64,000 nt of DNA from Streptomyces griseoluteus (GTDB lineage Bacteria > Actinomycetota > Actinomycetes > Streptomycetales > Streptomycetaceae), in NCBI RefSeq assembly GCF_004784465.1, contig NZ_SRRU01000013.1, forward strand, positions 96,301 through 160,300, in the 5' to 3' direction. A model generated the notes under the pieces. The model was not told the origin of the DNA and did no database searches. It saw only the letters and a list, made by a program, of their open reading frames with translations. Made by a program: the position numbers and the translations under genes. Below, in pieces: positions 35,402 through 44,743 of this stretch. Position 1 is the stretch's first letter; each line of letters opens with the position of its first letter.

Positions 35402-36447
35402 TGCGCACCGCGACCACCATCGAAGGTTCCGGCGGAAACTGGGGCGAGACCGCCGAGTTCGTCCTGGAGGCCGAGAAGCTCGGCCTGGACATCTGCTGGG
35501 TGGCCGAGGCATGGGGGAGCGACGCCCCCTCACCGCTGGGCTACCTGGCGGCCCGTACCGAGACACTCCTGCTCGGCTCCGGGGTCATCCAGCTCGGCAC
35601 CCGCTCACCGGTCACCATCGCGCAGACCGCGATGACCCTCGCACACCTGTCCGGCGGCCGGTTCCGCCTCGGCCTTGGCGCCTCCGGGCCGCAGGTCATC
35701 GAAGGCCTGCACGGCATCCCGTTCGCGCGCCCCCTGACCCGGATGCGGGAGACCGTCGAGATCATCCGCGCCGCCTTCACCGGCGAGAAGATCACCTTCC
35801 AGGGCCGCCAGCACACCATCCCCCTCCCCGACGGCGAGGGCCGCCCGATGCGGCTCAGCCTGGAGCCGGTGCAAGTGCCGATCTACCTGGCCACACTGTC
35901 GCCCAAGATGCTCGAACTCACCGGCGAGATCGCCGACGGCTGGCTGGGCACCAGCTTCGTCCCCGAAGGCGCCGACGCCTACTTCACCCACCTCGACACC
36001 GGGCTGGCCCGAAACGGCCGGACCCGCACCGATCTCGACATCTGCCAGGGCGCCGAGATCAACATTGTCCCCGACGAAGGCAGGCTGACCAGCGTCGTCG
36101 GCAGCCGCAAGAGAGAACTGGCCTTCTCACTGGGCGGTATGGGCTCCGGCTCGACCAACTTCTACAACAACGCCTACAGCCGCCAGGGCTGGGCCGATGT
36201 CGCCGCTCAGGTCCGCGAACGCTGGCAGGCCGGGGACCGCGACGGCGCCACCGGCCTCATCACCGACGAGATGGTCCTGGCCACCACTCTGATCGGGACC
36301 GAGGAGATGGTCCGCGCCCGCCTCGAGGACTGGCGCGCCGCGGGAGTGGACACCGTCCGCCTCTACCCGGCGGGCGACACCCTCGCAGCGCGTCTGGACA
36401 ACCTCGGACACGGCATCGGCCTCATCCGCGCCCTCGATCCCCGGTAG
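35401..36447 (+). CDS. LLM-class F420-dependent oxidoreductase
   Basis: This is a 348-residue luciferase-like TIM barrel. Motifs: FVLEAEKLGLDICWVAEAWG, LLGSGVIQLGTRSPVTIAQ (non-proline cis-peptide region), LSGGRFRLGLGASGPQVIEG (cofactor phosphate site) and EIADGWLGTSFVP. The family uses coenzyme F420, or FMN in some members, to reduce or oxidise small molecules. It is translationally coupled to the SRPBCC gene and under a divergent HxlR regulator, which suggests a detoxification or tailoring module. Confidence 0.9.
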   Translation: MRTATTIEGSGGNWGETAEFVLEAEKLGLDICWVAEAWGSDAPSPLGYLAARTETLLLGSGVIQLGTRSPVTIAQTAMTLAHLSGGRFRLGLGASGPQVIEGLHGIPFARPLTRMRETVEIIRAAFTGEKITFQGRQHTIPLPDGEGRPMRLSLEPVQVPIYLATLSPKMLELTGEIADGWLGTSFVPEGADAYFTHLDTGLARNGRTRTDLDICQGAEINIVPDEGRLTSVVGSRKRELAFSLGGMGSGSTNFYNNAYSRQGWADVAAQVRERWQAGDRDGATGLITDEMVLATTLIGTEEMVRARLEDWRAAGVDTVRLYPAGDTLAARLDNLGHGIGLIRALDPR

Positions 36448-36876
36448 AGGCCCGGTTCCCGGCCGCGTACCGGAGCCGGATCAGGCCCCGCCGGCTTGGC
36501 ACCCGTGGCCTCGACGGCACGACGGCCGGCGGCTTGCCGGCCCAGGTCAACCCCCGGCTCCGTTCGACCGCCCACCGCCTCCCGCGAAGGCGAGGAGGCC
36601 TTGCGAGGGCAGGCTACCGCTGCGTCCGCCCGCGCCTTATCCGGCCGTACCCGCCCGCTGTGTCCATCCGCTGTCCGGGCGGTGGCCGGATCCGAGCCTG
36701 AACACGGCTCCGGCCGCCGCCATCGACCGCGCGAGACGTCGGGCAGCACCTCGAGTGCTGTCGACCGCCCAGGCACGGCACCGCCCGGCGGCCCCCTCCC
36801 CGCGAGCGCGCGTCCCCCGTCACGGCCACGCGCCCCCCCCGCAGGCAGACACCGCGAGGCGCTGCTCAGTGCCGTT
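36448..36876. other. 429-base stretch with no supported gene
   Basis: The sequence has GC-rich low-information frames only. It leads into the DUF6233-like remnant and probably contains the decayed N-terminal part of that gene. Confidence 0.4.
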
Positions 36877-37043
36877 AGAACCCCCGCAACATCGAGGCGT
36901 TGCACGTGGGTGACTGCCCGATCCCCTGCCGGAGTCGGCGCAGCCGTGGCATCACCCGGCAGCAGGCTGTTGACGCCCTCCGCGAGCAGGCACCCGCCTG
37001 CTCCCAGTGCCGCCCCGACACCACGCTGGGCGTCCTGGACTGA
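36877..37043 (+). pseudogene. C-terminal remnant of a DUF6233-like protein
   Basis: The frame reads LHVGDCPIP, then SRGITRQQAVDALRE and ends CSQCRPDTTLGVLD. This matches the tail typical of the Streptomyces DUF6233 family: His-Cys box, helix, then CxxCRPDTxLG. A TAG lies immediately upstream in frame at 36874 and no start is available, so the N-terminal half is lost. Function of the family is unknown. Confidence 0.65.
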
Positions 37044-37058
37044 CGTTGGTCTGGCGGT

Positions 37059-37943
37059 TCAGGCGCCGCGCTGGTGGCTGGCTGCCTTCTTCGCCGGCGG
37101 CTTTTTGGCGGTCGCCTTCTTCTTCGGCCTCTTAGGCATCTCGTGCACCTCGGCTGGCTCGCCGCGCGCCTCCCGTGCCTGGGCCACGGATTGGTTGAGC
37201 GCAGCCATGAGGTCGAGGATCTTGCCGGGCTGCTCCGGCTCGGGCGCCTCTGGCAGGGCGTGGTCTTCCCGCTTGGCGTCGATGATCTCCCGTAGCGCCT
37301 CGGTGTACCGGTCCTTGAAGTCTGGCCCGTCGAGGTCGTCGCGGGTCATCGTCTCCATCAGGGCCAGGGCGCCCTCCAGCTCCTCCGGGGACACCGCCGC
37401 TTCGTCCGGCAGCAGCTCGGCCGGGTCGCGGATCTCGTCCGGCCAGCGCATCGCGTGCAGAACGAGGGTGTCCTCGCGGACCCGCAGCAGACCAAGCCTC
37501 TCCCGCCCGCTCCAGGCGTACTTGGCGACGGCCACCCGGCTGGACCGGCTCAGGGCCTTCGTCAGCAAGGCGTAGGGCTTGGCTGCCACCTGGCCATCGG
37601 CGACCAGGTAATAGCCCTCCGCGATCCGGATCGGATCGACCGAGTCGACCGGGACGAAGGCGACGATCTCGATCGCGCGGGCGGTTGGCAGCGGGAGGTC
37701 GCGGAGGTCGGCGTCGCTGATCGGGATGATGACGTCCTTGGTGAGCTGGTAGCCCTTGCCGATCTCGGCCTGACTGACCTCGCGGCCCTCCAATTCGCAC
37801 ACCTTGCGGTTCCGGACGCGGCCGCCGTCCTCGGTGTGGATCCGGTGGAAGTGAACGCTGTGGTCCTCGGTGGCGCTCACGACCTTGATCGGGACCGTGA
37901 CAAGGCCAAACGATATGGCGCCGCTCCACACGGTTCGGGGCAT
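37059..37943 (-). CDS. ku: Ku-type DNA end-binding protein
   Basis: This is a 294-residue bacterial Ku. ATG 37943 follows TGGAGG. Family start TVWSGAISFGLVTVPIKVV, then VHFHRIHTEDGGRVR, VCELEGREV, the ring part IAEGYYLVAD and a C-terminal Lys/Ala/Pro tail (KRPKKKATAKKPPAKKAA). Ku homodimers ring broken DNA ends and recruit ligase D for non-homologous end joining. The lysine-rich tail is the actinobacterial variant that adds DNA bridging. No ligD is beside it. Streptomyces usually carry more than one ku gene, and this may be an additional copy. Confidence 0.93.
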   Translation of the reverse strand: MPRTVWSGAISFGLVTVPIKVVSATEDHSVHFHRIHTEDGGRVRNRKVCELEGREVSQAEIGKGYQLTKDVIIPISDADLRDLPLPTARAIEIVAFVPVDSVDPIRIAEGYYLVADGQVAAKPYALLTKALSRSSRVAVAKYAWSGRERLGLLRVREDTLVLHAMRWPDEIRDPAELLPDEAAVSPEELEGALALMETMTRDDLDGPDFKDRYTEALREIIDAKREDHALPEAPEPEQPGKILDLMAALNQSVAQAREARGEPAEVHEMPKRPKKKATAKKPPAKKAASHQRGA

Positions 37944-38170
37944 GGCGACCTCCAGGAGGAGCCCCGAGCGAGTCCAGCTGTGGGATCTCACATGTCGCTG
38001 CACAGCCTCAGGGCCGACTGCACTCTGGCTGCACTCGTGCAACAGCATGAGACCCACTTTTCAGTATCGGCACCAATTCGAGTAGCGGCACTCCGATGGA
38101 CGCTCGCCCCTTGCCCCGACGGCACCTTGACTCCGCACCCCCGGCCGGGCGCCCGGGTTCGAGGCGGCGT

Positions 38171-38697
38171 TCAGTGGGTGGTACATCCGCCGTCGACGGG
38201 CAGGGCGACACCGATCACGAAGCGGGCGCCGGGGCTGCACAGCCACAGGGCAGCGGCGGCGACTTCCTTGGCCTGGCCGAGGCGGCCGATGGGCTGCTCG
38301 CTCATGATCGCGCCCATGGGGGTTTCGATCACGCCGGGACAGACGGCGTTGATGCGGATGCCCTTGGGCGCGTACTCGACCGCGGCGCTCTTGGTCAGGC
38401 CGATCACACCGTGCTTGGAGGCGTAGTGGGCGGTGCGCTACGGCAGGCCGACCGGCCCACCGAGGGAGGAGCAGTTGACAATCGCGCCGGAGCCCCGGGT
38501 GCGCATCTGGTGCAGTTGCCTGTAGCCCACCGTGGCGTCCTCGAAGCCGATCGACATGCCGCAGAAGAGAATGAGCTCGTCCGGGGATGACAGGATCTCC
38601 GCGACGGTCTTGCGTTACACCGACCACGCCATCTGCGGGCAACTCTGCAGTCCTTCGGCACGGAGCAGCGGCATGACGGTCTGCAGAGGCCGCGCAA
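38171..38697 (-). pseudogene. Broken short-chain dehydrogenase/reductase
   Basis: The frame keeps the SDR catalytic part: SGAIVNCSSLGGPVGLP, then YASKHGVIGLTKSAAVEY (YxxxK), GIRINAVCPGVIETPM and the C-terminus ALPVDGGCTTH. A TAG interrupts it at 38438-38440 between the Ser and Tyr motifs and a TAA sits at 38615-38617 in the same frame. The N-terminal TGxxxGxG cofactor loop is missing. Three independent lesions make it a true pseudogene. Confidence 0.85.
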
Positions 38698-38751
38698 ATA
38701 GGCTCGTGGCTCCGGCCCCTGCTACCGGGTTCGGGTCTGTGGTGGGGCGTT

Positions 38752-39717
38752 TCATTGGTGCCGTCGTGAAGTGCCGGGCGCAGCGTCATGGGCGTCCGAT
38801 TCGGTCGGCTGGTAATCAACTTGGGCCGGATGGACCGAAGCGAAAGCTGTGGTGAGCTGGTCCAGCAGAGGTACTGCGCAGGGGTGGGGGTCGCGGCGTG
38901 GCGTGATCGCGTAAATCCCACGCGTGGGGGGCCCGACGAGGGGCGTGGTGGTGACGTCGGCCCGCAGCGCGCACGTCATCACCCCGGGTATCAGCGCGAT
39001 GGCATGACCGGTAGCGACCAGGGCCAGCTTGCCGGGCAGATCGGCCGCGGTGAGGTCGATGCGGACGCTGACTCCCGCACGGGCGGCGTGCTGGCGCAGG
39101 AGCGCCGCAGAGCCGTCGTTGTCCTCGACCCAGGTCTCGTCGGCCAGCGCCTGGATGCGCACCGGTCCGCACCCGGCCAGCGAATGGCCGGCGGGCAGTA
39201 CGACGACCATCTCGTCCAGCCCGAGGAACCGCCGGTCGACCCGCGGGTCGGCGGCCAGCCCCGGCGGAGCGTCTGTGACGACGGCGATGTCGAGATCGCC
39301 CGCGATCACGCGGCCGTGCAACTGTGCGCTCAGGCCGGGGAGCAGGCTCCACCGAACCGGTCCGGCCTGCCTCAGCAGGCCCCGGAGAGCCTCAGGAACG
39401 ATCCCCGCGGCGAGAGACGGCGTTGCTCCGATGGCCAGGGGCCGATCACACACCCCGTTACAAACATCTCGTACCGCGCGAACGGTGCGGTCGGCCTCGT
39501 TGAGCGTGGCGAGGGCGTGGCGCCGGAATACCTCACCGGCCGGCGTCGGACGCACACCACGCGCATGGCGCTCCACCAGAGGCACGCCGAGCTGCCGCTC
39601 CAGCCCGGCGATCTGCCGGGAGACGGCCGATTGCGTGTGATTCAGCTCGGCTGCCGCCGCTGACAGCGATCCGACCCGGCACACGGTCACGAAAGCCCGC
39701 CACACAGTCAAGTCCAC
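38752..39717 (-). CDS. LysR-family transcriptional regulator
   Basis: This is a 321-residue regulator. GTG 39717 gives the canonical start VDLTVWRAFVTVCRVGSLSAAAAELNHTQSAVSRQIAGLERQL, cited here as residues 1-43. Key residues are the HTH QSAVSR and VPLVERHARGVRPTPAGE. The C-terminal effector domain is full length. It is divergent from the dehydrogenase-NTF2 fusion (94 bases apart) and most likely controls it, as LysR proteins usually regulate the neighbouring divergent gene. The SDR pseudogene downstream may once have been part of the same set. Confidence 0.9.
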   Translation of the reverse strand: MDLTVWRAFVTVCRVGSLSAAAAELNHTQSAVSRQIAGLERQLGVPLVERHARGVRPTPAGEVFRRHALATLNEADRTVRAVRDVCNGVCDRPLAIGATPSLAAGIVPEALRGLLRQAGPVRWSLLPGLSAQLHGRVIAGDLDIAVVTDAPPGLAADPRVDRRFLGLDEMVVVLPAGHSLAGCGPVRIQALADETWVEDNDGSAALLRQHAARAGVSVRIDLTAADLPGKLALVATGHAIALIPGVMTCALRADVTTTPLVGPPTRGIYAITPRRDPHPCAVPLLDQLTTAFASVHPAQVDYQPTESDAHDAAPGTSRRHQ

Positions 39718-39811
39718 GACGGCAGTATGGCAGTCGGTATGCGGACTCCGCAGGGCAGACTTGCGAAATCTGCGCTTGTCGCATCTATCGAGGTGCACCA
39801 ATGTGGCGCGC

Positions 39812-40969
39812 ATGACCACACCACACACGACTGCCGTCCTCGGTCTGGGGCGCATGGGTGGCGCGATCGCGACACGACTGGCTGCCCAGGGCTGGGACGT
39901 CGTCGGCTGGACACGCTCAGGGCGCGCGTCAGGCTCTGTGAAGATGACCGGCGACCCGAACGAGGCCGTGGCCCAGGCGGACCTCGTCCTCCTGGCACTG
40001 TTCGACGGCCCGGCCTGCCAGAAGGTCCTCGACGACGTCCGTGACTCGCTGCGAACGGACGCGATCGTGCTCAACACCAGCACCATCGCCCCCGCCGAAG
40101 CAACGAGGCTGGCGCGGCGACTTGGCCCGTCCTACGTCCACGCGCCTCTTCTCGGCTCGGTGTCGGCTGCTGCCGCCGGCGCCCTGCAGATCATCGCTGC
40201 CGCCGACCAGGAGGCACTTGACCGAGTTCGACCGGTTCTGGAAACGCTGGGCACCGTCCGGCACGTGGACGACGTCTCCACCGCCGCCGCGCTCAAACTG
40301 ATCGCCAACAACAGCCTCGCCGGAGCCGTCCTCGCGCTGCGCGACTCACTGCGGCAAGCCGACGCCCTCGGCCTGCCCCGTACCCAGACGCTGGACGTCC
40401 TCGAACTCGGCCAGCTCGGCGGGCTCGTGGCCCGCAAGCGCCCCTTCCTCCTCGGTGAGCCAACCGCTGCCACGGCCGAATTCACGATCGGTGCGCTGGC
40501 CAAGGACATGGCTCTGCTGGCCACCGCGTCGGATACCCCCTTGCGCAGCGCGGCTGGCCTGGCCGACACCCCTACCGCCCTTGAGGCCGATATCGCTGTT
40601 GCCGCCACGGTCACCGCCGTGGAGGACGCCGTACTCGAACCGCTTCGCGCCTACATCCGCGGACACGCCACCGGCGACCCCTCCCACTTCCGCGACGCGT
40701 TCCTTCCCACCGGCCACATCGAAGGGATCCGAGACGGCGCATTCGTCTCCTGGCGCCTGGATGAGTACTGCGCCCTCTTCCAGGGCCAGCCGGCCCCGGA
40801 CGAACCGACCCGCACCCGCCGCATCGACGCCATCGATGTCCACGCGACCGTCGCGACCGCCACCATGACGCTCTCGCACGGGGCAGACACGTTCACCGAC
40901 ATCTTCCTGCTGGTCCTCGCCGACGGCAGCTGGCGCATCGCCAACAAGGCGTATCACCGCCACGACTGA
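39812..40969 (+). CDS. 6-phosphogluconate-dehydrogenase-type NAD(P)-binding protein fused to an NTF2/SnoaL-like domain
   Basis: This is a 385-residue two-domain protein. Residues 1-155: Rossmann domain (TAVLGLGRMGGAIATRLAAQG, LLGSVSAAAAGAL). Residues 160-265: all-helical dimer domain of beta-hydroxyacid dehydrogenase/imine-reductase relatives; the usual lysine sits in ALKLIANNSLAGA. Residues about 270-385: an NTF2-like lumazine-binding-2 domain (YIRGHATGDPSHFRDAFLP, WRLDEYCALFQGQP, FTDIFLLVLADGSWRIANKAYH). Fusion is continuous with no stop. The NTF2-like part may bind a substrate or signal for the dehydrogenase. ATG 39812 lacks a strong ribosome site. Confidence 0.86.
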   Translation: MTTPHTTAVLGLGRMGGAIATRLAAQGWDVVGWTRSGRASGSVKMTGDPNEAVAQADLVLLALFDGPACQKVLDDVRDSLRTDAIVLNTSTIAPAEATRLARRLGPSYVHAPLLGSVSAAAAGALQIIAAADQEALDRVRPVLETLGTVRHVDDVSTAAALKLIANNSLAGAVLALRDSLRQADALGLPRTQTLDVLELGQLGGLVARKRPFLLGEPTAATAEFTIGALAKDMALLATASDTPLRSAAGLADTPTALEADIAVAATVTAVEDAVLEPLRAYIRGHATGDPSHFRDAFLPTGHIEGIRDGAFVSWRLDEYCALFQGQPAPDEPTRTRRIDAIDVHATVATATMTLSHGADTFTDIFLLVLADGSWRIANKAYHRHD

Positions 40970-41114
40970 GAACGGGAACCGATCCATGTCCTCGGGGAAC
41001 GATCCATACCCACATGGGGAACGATCTTCAGAGTCTCTTGTGGCCGCACGTCAGCCCCACTCGTGAACACCCCAGTTCACCCCACACCAACCATCAGATC
41101 GCCGAGGGACGACT

Positions 41115-41956
41115 GTGCCCGCTTTGCCGCGATGGCTGACCGAACCGCTGTGGAACCAGTTCACCGTGCTGCTGCCCGAGCGGCCGCGCTACCACCCGAA
41201 CCATCCGCTGGGCTGCCATCGCAGGCGGATCAGCGACCGGATCGTCTTCGACAAGTTGCTGCAAGTCCTGCGGTTCGGCTGCTCCTCCGAGGCGATAGCC
41301 GACAGCACCTGCTCAGCCAGCACGATCCGCAACCGCCGCGACGAATGGATCCACCTCGGAATCTTCAGCAAGCTCAAGCGGATCGCACTGGACGCCTACG
41401 ACCGCATCGTCGGCCTGGAACTGGACAGGATCGCCACCGACGGCGCGATCACCAAAGCCCCCGGAGGCGGCGAAGCCGCCGGCCGTTCTCCAGTGGACCG
41501 TGGCAAACAGGGTCCGAAACGCTCCGGCATGACCGACGGTTACAGAATCCCCCTCGGTCGAGTCCTGGCCGGAGCGAACCATCACGACTCCCCACTACTG
41601 GCACCGACCCTCGACCGACTCTACGAACTCGGCCGCTCCCGACTGGCATCACCGTGCACCTGGATGCCGGATACGACTCGGACATCACCCGCGCTCTGCT
41701 CGACGCACGTGGCCTGCAAGGACAGGTCGCCCACAAGGGCGAGAAAGCTCCCGTCCAGGCCACCGGACGCTGGCAGGTCGAGCGAACCCACGCCTGGCAA
41801 AACGCCTTCCATCGCCTGGCCCGCTGCTAGGAACGGCGAACCACAGTGATCGACGCGTTCTTCGACCTCACCGACACCATGATCACCATTCTTAGCCTCA
41901 TCCGCCGAGAATGGACGACGCACCGCTGGGACGACCGCCCCACCCGATGCCCATGA
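41115..41956 (+). pseudogene. IS5-family transposase with frameshift and nonsense mutation
   Basis: The first part reads intact from ATG or GTG near 41115 (LPRWLTEPLWNQFTVLLPER, RIATDGAITKAPGGGEAAGR, KRSGMTDGYRIPL). Near 41640 the reading must change frame (GITVHLDAGYDSDITRALLD, VERTHAWQNAFHRLARC). A TAG at 41828 then interrupts before IDAFFDLTDTMITI and the end at 41956. Programmed frameshifting occurs in IS5, but the later TAG in place of a Tyr codon argues for a dead copy. Confidence 0.85.
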
Positions 41957-42060
41957 ACACTCACCAATTTGCGCGGCCTGTAAGTCCCCCTACCACGAAG
42001 GCCGGTCCACGTTCGGTCATGAGCGCTACAGCGCATTGGGTATCACGAGGACGCGAGCAG

Positions 42061-42789
42061 TCAGGAGAGCCAGTCGGTGTAGCGGGTGGGGGCGAGGTGG
42101 GCGTTGTCGTCGGTGAGGACGTCGCCTTTGACGGCGGCGAACATGCCGGCGGTGGGGTCGGTGACGACGGTGCGGTTGTCGCCGTGGTGGGACAGGGTGA
42201 TCCGGCCCAGTTCGTCCAGGGGGAAGACCTCGGGGCCGGCGATGTTGTGGATGCCGTTCACCGGGGTGCCTGCGGCGACCTCGGCCACCGTGTGGGCAAC
42301 GTCCTTGGAGGCGATCGGCTGGATCGGTGTGGCGGGCAGCCGGACGGTGTCGCCGTCGGCGGTCCAGGACAGGACGGCGTCCATGAAGTCCATGAACTGC
42401 GTCGCCCGGACGATCGAGTAGGGGATCGGGCCGGCCGCGAGGATCTTCTCCTGGAGCGCCTTGGCCCGGTAGTAGTCCAGCTGCGGTACCTGGTCGACGC
42501 CGACGATCGAGAGGATGACGAAGTGACCGACGCCGCCCTTGCGGGCGGCGGCCAGCAGGTTGTCCATCGACGTCTGGAAGAAGGCGAGCGAGGCGTCGTC
42601 GAAGGTCGGGGAGTTCGTCACGTTGACGACGACGTCGGCTCCGGCCACCGCCTCGTCCAGTCCGCGGCCGCTGAGGATGTCGACGCCCGTGGACTGCGAG
42701 TGCGGTACCGCCTCGTGTCCGGCGGCGTTCAGTTCCCTGACCACCTGCGACCCGATCAGCCCGGTACCACCGATGACTGCGATCTTCAT
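42061..42789 (-). CDS. SDR-type NAD(P)H-binding oxidoreductase
   Basis: This is a 242-residue atypical (NmrA/QOR2-like) short-chain family protein. ATG 42789 begins MKIAVIGGTGLIGSQVVREL with the GxxGxxG cofactor loop. VVVNVTNSPTFDD, HFVILSIVGVDQVPQLDYYRAKALQE (YxxxK at YYRAK) and FMDFMDAVLSW follow. Members reduce quinones or act as nucleotide sensors. GGTGCG lies upstream. An inverted repeat in its promoter suggests local repression by a regulator not found next to it. Confidence 0.9.
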   Translation of the reverse strand: MKIAVIGGTGLIGSQVVRELNAAGHEAVPHSQSTGVDILSGRGLDEAVAGADVVVNVTNSPTFDDASLAFFQTSMDNLLAAARKGGVGHFVILSIVGVDQVPQLDYYRAKALQEKILAAGPIPYSIVRATQFMDFMDAVLSWTADGDTVRLPATPIQPIASKDVAHTVAEVAAGTPVNGIHNIAGPEVFPLDELGRITLSHHGDNRTVVTDPTAGMFAAVKGDVLTDDNAHLAPTRYTDWLS

Positions 42790-42812
42790 GACGCACCTTT
42801 CGCGGGGATTGC

Positions 42813-42837
42813 GTGGCAGATGCGACATATATGCCAC
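42813..42837. promoter_or_regulatory. Inverted repeat upstream of the NAD(P)H-binding oxidoreductase
   Basis: GTGGCA and TGCCAC arms lie 13 bases apart, and a second TGTGCC copy follows 3' of them. The repeat is 24-48 bases before the ATG at 42789, so it could be an operator overlapping the promoter. Confidence 0.4.
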
Positions 42838-43009
42838 TTTGTGCCGAGGCGACACATGCGCCTCAACCGACGGAGAAGGCGGCTTCAGCCCGCCTGCTCA
42901 TCGAAGCACGGTGCCCAACCCCTGTTAGCCCGTGACTCAACTCCGCCGGTAACGCTGACGTGGCTCCAGAAGCCACTCCGCCTCCTGGAGCCTTGATCAG
43001 CGAACAGCG

Positions 43010-43229
43010 GGCCACCGATGAGGAGAAGGGGTCCAGCAGCGGTCGGCCCGTCAGCCACGACGCCGGCCTCTACAAGGAGAGGAACACCGTTGAGCGCCTG
43101 ATCGACAGGCTCAAGGCCTGGCGAGGCATCGCCACCCGATACGACAAGAACCCCGACAGCTACTTCGCAGGCCTCCATCTGCGCGCCTCGATGATCTGGA
43201 TCAAGGAACTCACCCGGATCACCCATTGA
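43010..43229 (+). pseudogene. C-terminal fragment of an IS5-type transposase
   Basis: About 70 codons remain, with the diagnostic LYKERNTVERLIDRLKAWRG (catalytic Glu in NTVERLI) and the end AGLHLRASMIWIKELTRITH then TGA. N-terminal DDE part is missing. A second, shorter but recognisably similar scrap lies at 44869-44922 on the other side of the alpha/beta-hydrolase gene. Confidence 0.85.
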
Positions 43230-43249
43230 TCACGACTCGTTAAGCCCCT

Positions 43250-44743
43250 CTAGGGGCAGTACACGTCCCCGTCGGGTCGCTGACCGGTGGCCAGGAAGCG
43301 GGAGACGGTGCGGTCGCCACAGGCGTTGCCATTGGCGAGGTAGGCGTTGTGGCCGGTGGAGTCGACGGTGACCATGACGGCGCGTGTGCCGAGGGCCCGG
43401 CGGAGTCTCCGGGCGCCGCTGAGCGGAGTGGCCACATCACGGGCGTTCTGCACGAGCAGGATGTCGGAGGGGCCTTGTCCGGTGATCCGTACCGGGGACC
43501 GCCGCGGCGGGTACGGCCAGGCGGCGCAAACCATCGCGTTGCGGGGCATCCCTGCGGTGAGCGGATGCAGGCGGCGGCTGTCGGCGACGGCCTTGCGGTA
43601 GTCGGCCGTCGATGTCGGCCAGGCCACGTCGTTGCAGAGCGTGCCGATGCTGACCGCGGCGAGGTTCTGCAGCGCCTGGTCCGGCGGCTGTTTCGGCGCG
43701 GGAGGCACCGTGCCGTGCCGGGCGGCCAGCATCAGCTCGGCCAGGGCGGGGAAGCGGCTGGGTGCGTAGAGGCTGTCCAGCATGGTCTGGCGCAGCACGT
43801 TGCCGTTCAGCTCCGGGGGGTTGGCGCCCGGCCAGGGGAGCGGTGCCCGGTCGAGGCGGGCGGCGAGGCGTAGGAACAGCGGCCGTACCTCGTCGGCGGT
43901 CGCCGCGACCCGGTCCGGATTTCCGGCGGTCGCGGCCCACCGGGCGAACTCCGGGAAGGTGTCCTCCACCCCGCGCTCGTACGCGTGCAGCCAGCCGCGC
44001 TCGACCAGGGTGGGATCCGGATCGTCGTTGCTGTCCAGCACGATGCGGTCGGTGTGCTGCGGGAACCGCTCGCTGTAGACAGCGCCCACGTATGTGCCGT
44101 ACGAGACGCCCCAGGCGGCGAGCCGGTGTTCGCCGAGCGCGACGCGGATGCGGTCGATGTCGTGGACCTCGTCAAGGGTGCTGATGTGCCGGATCAGCTC
44201 GCCCCCGTTGCGCGTACAGGCCCGCGACAGCCGGCGGGCGGTGGCCACGTTTCCGGTGATCGAACCGTCCGGAGCCGGCCAGGGACGCAACGTCGACGTG
44301 GCGAGGTCGGCGTGCCGGAGGGCGCAGCTGACGGTGGTGGACGGAGCGAGCCCACGCGGCGCGAAGCCGATCAGGTCGTACTGGTCCCGCACGGCCTGCG
44401 GCAGCTTCTGCCCCTTCCCGGAGGGGTCGGCGAGGCTTGTGTTGCCGGGCCCGCCTGGAATCAGCAGCAGTACCCCGCGCCGAGTGGCCGGTTTCGCGGC
44501 GGGAATCCGGGAAACGGCGATGTCGATCGTGCGGCCGCCGGGGTCGGCGTAGTCCATTGGCACCTTCAGCGAGGCGCACTGCTGACGCGCATCGAGCCCG
44601 TCGCCCGCGCACCGGGCCCAGCGGAAGGCGGGGGACGGGGATGCCGCTGTCGCGGGAGGGGAGACGCTCAGCGGAGTAGCGAGGCCGAGGAGCGCCGCGG
44701 AGACGGTGAGCCAGGCGGCTCGTGAACTTCTGCTCTGCTTCAT
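43250..44743 (-). CDS. Secreted alpha/beta hydrolase, tripeptidyl aminopeptidase-like
   Basis: This is a 497-residue exported serine hydrolase. Signal peptide: SRAAWLTVSAALLGLATPL to ATAAS. Catalytic triad candidates: Ser in AAWGVSYGTYVGA (about residue 224), Asp in LVQNARDVATPLSGA, His in DSTGHNAYLANGNAC. RWARCAGDGLDARQQCASLKVPMDY is the typical N-terminus of SCO-type aminopeptidases with a disulfide. These enzymes release tripeptides or act on esters and peptides outside the cell. Gene is flanked by IS5 C-terminal scraps in the same orientation, so it may have been moved as a cassette. Confidence 0.92.
   Translation of the reverse strand: MKQSRSSRAAWLTVSAALLGLATPLSVSPPATAASPSPAFRWARCAGDGLDARQQCASLKVPMDYADPGGRTIDIAVSRIPAAKPATRRGVLLLIPGGPGNTSLADPSGKGQKLPQAVRDQYDLIGFAPRGLAPSTTVSCALRHADLATSTLRPWPAPDGSITGNVATARRLSRACTRNGGELIRHISTLDEVHDIDRIRVALGEHRLAAWGVSYGTYVGAVYSERFPQHTDRIVLDSNDDPDPTLVERGWLHAYERGVEDTFPEFARWAATAGNPDRVAATADEVRPLFLRLAARLDRAPLPWPGANPPELNGNVLRQTMLDSLYAPSRFPALAELMLAARHGTVPPAPKQPPDQALQNLAAVSIGTLCNDVAWPTSTADYRKAVADSRRLHPLTAGMPRNAMVCAAWPYPPRRSPVRITGQGPSDILLVQNARDVATPLSGARRLRRALGTRAVMVTVDSTGHNAYLANGNACGDRTVSRFLATGQRPDGDVYCP

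Noticed and set aside
41115..41956. Programmed ribosomal frameshift in the IS5 transposase
   Set aside because: The stop at 41828 after the shift, where related proteins have Tyr, shows decay; no slippery sequence was recognised.
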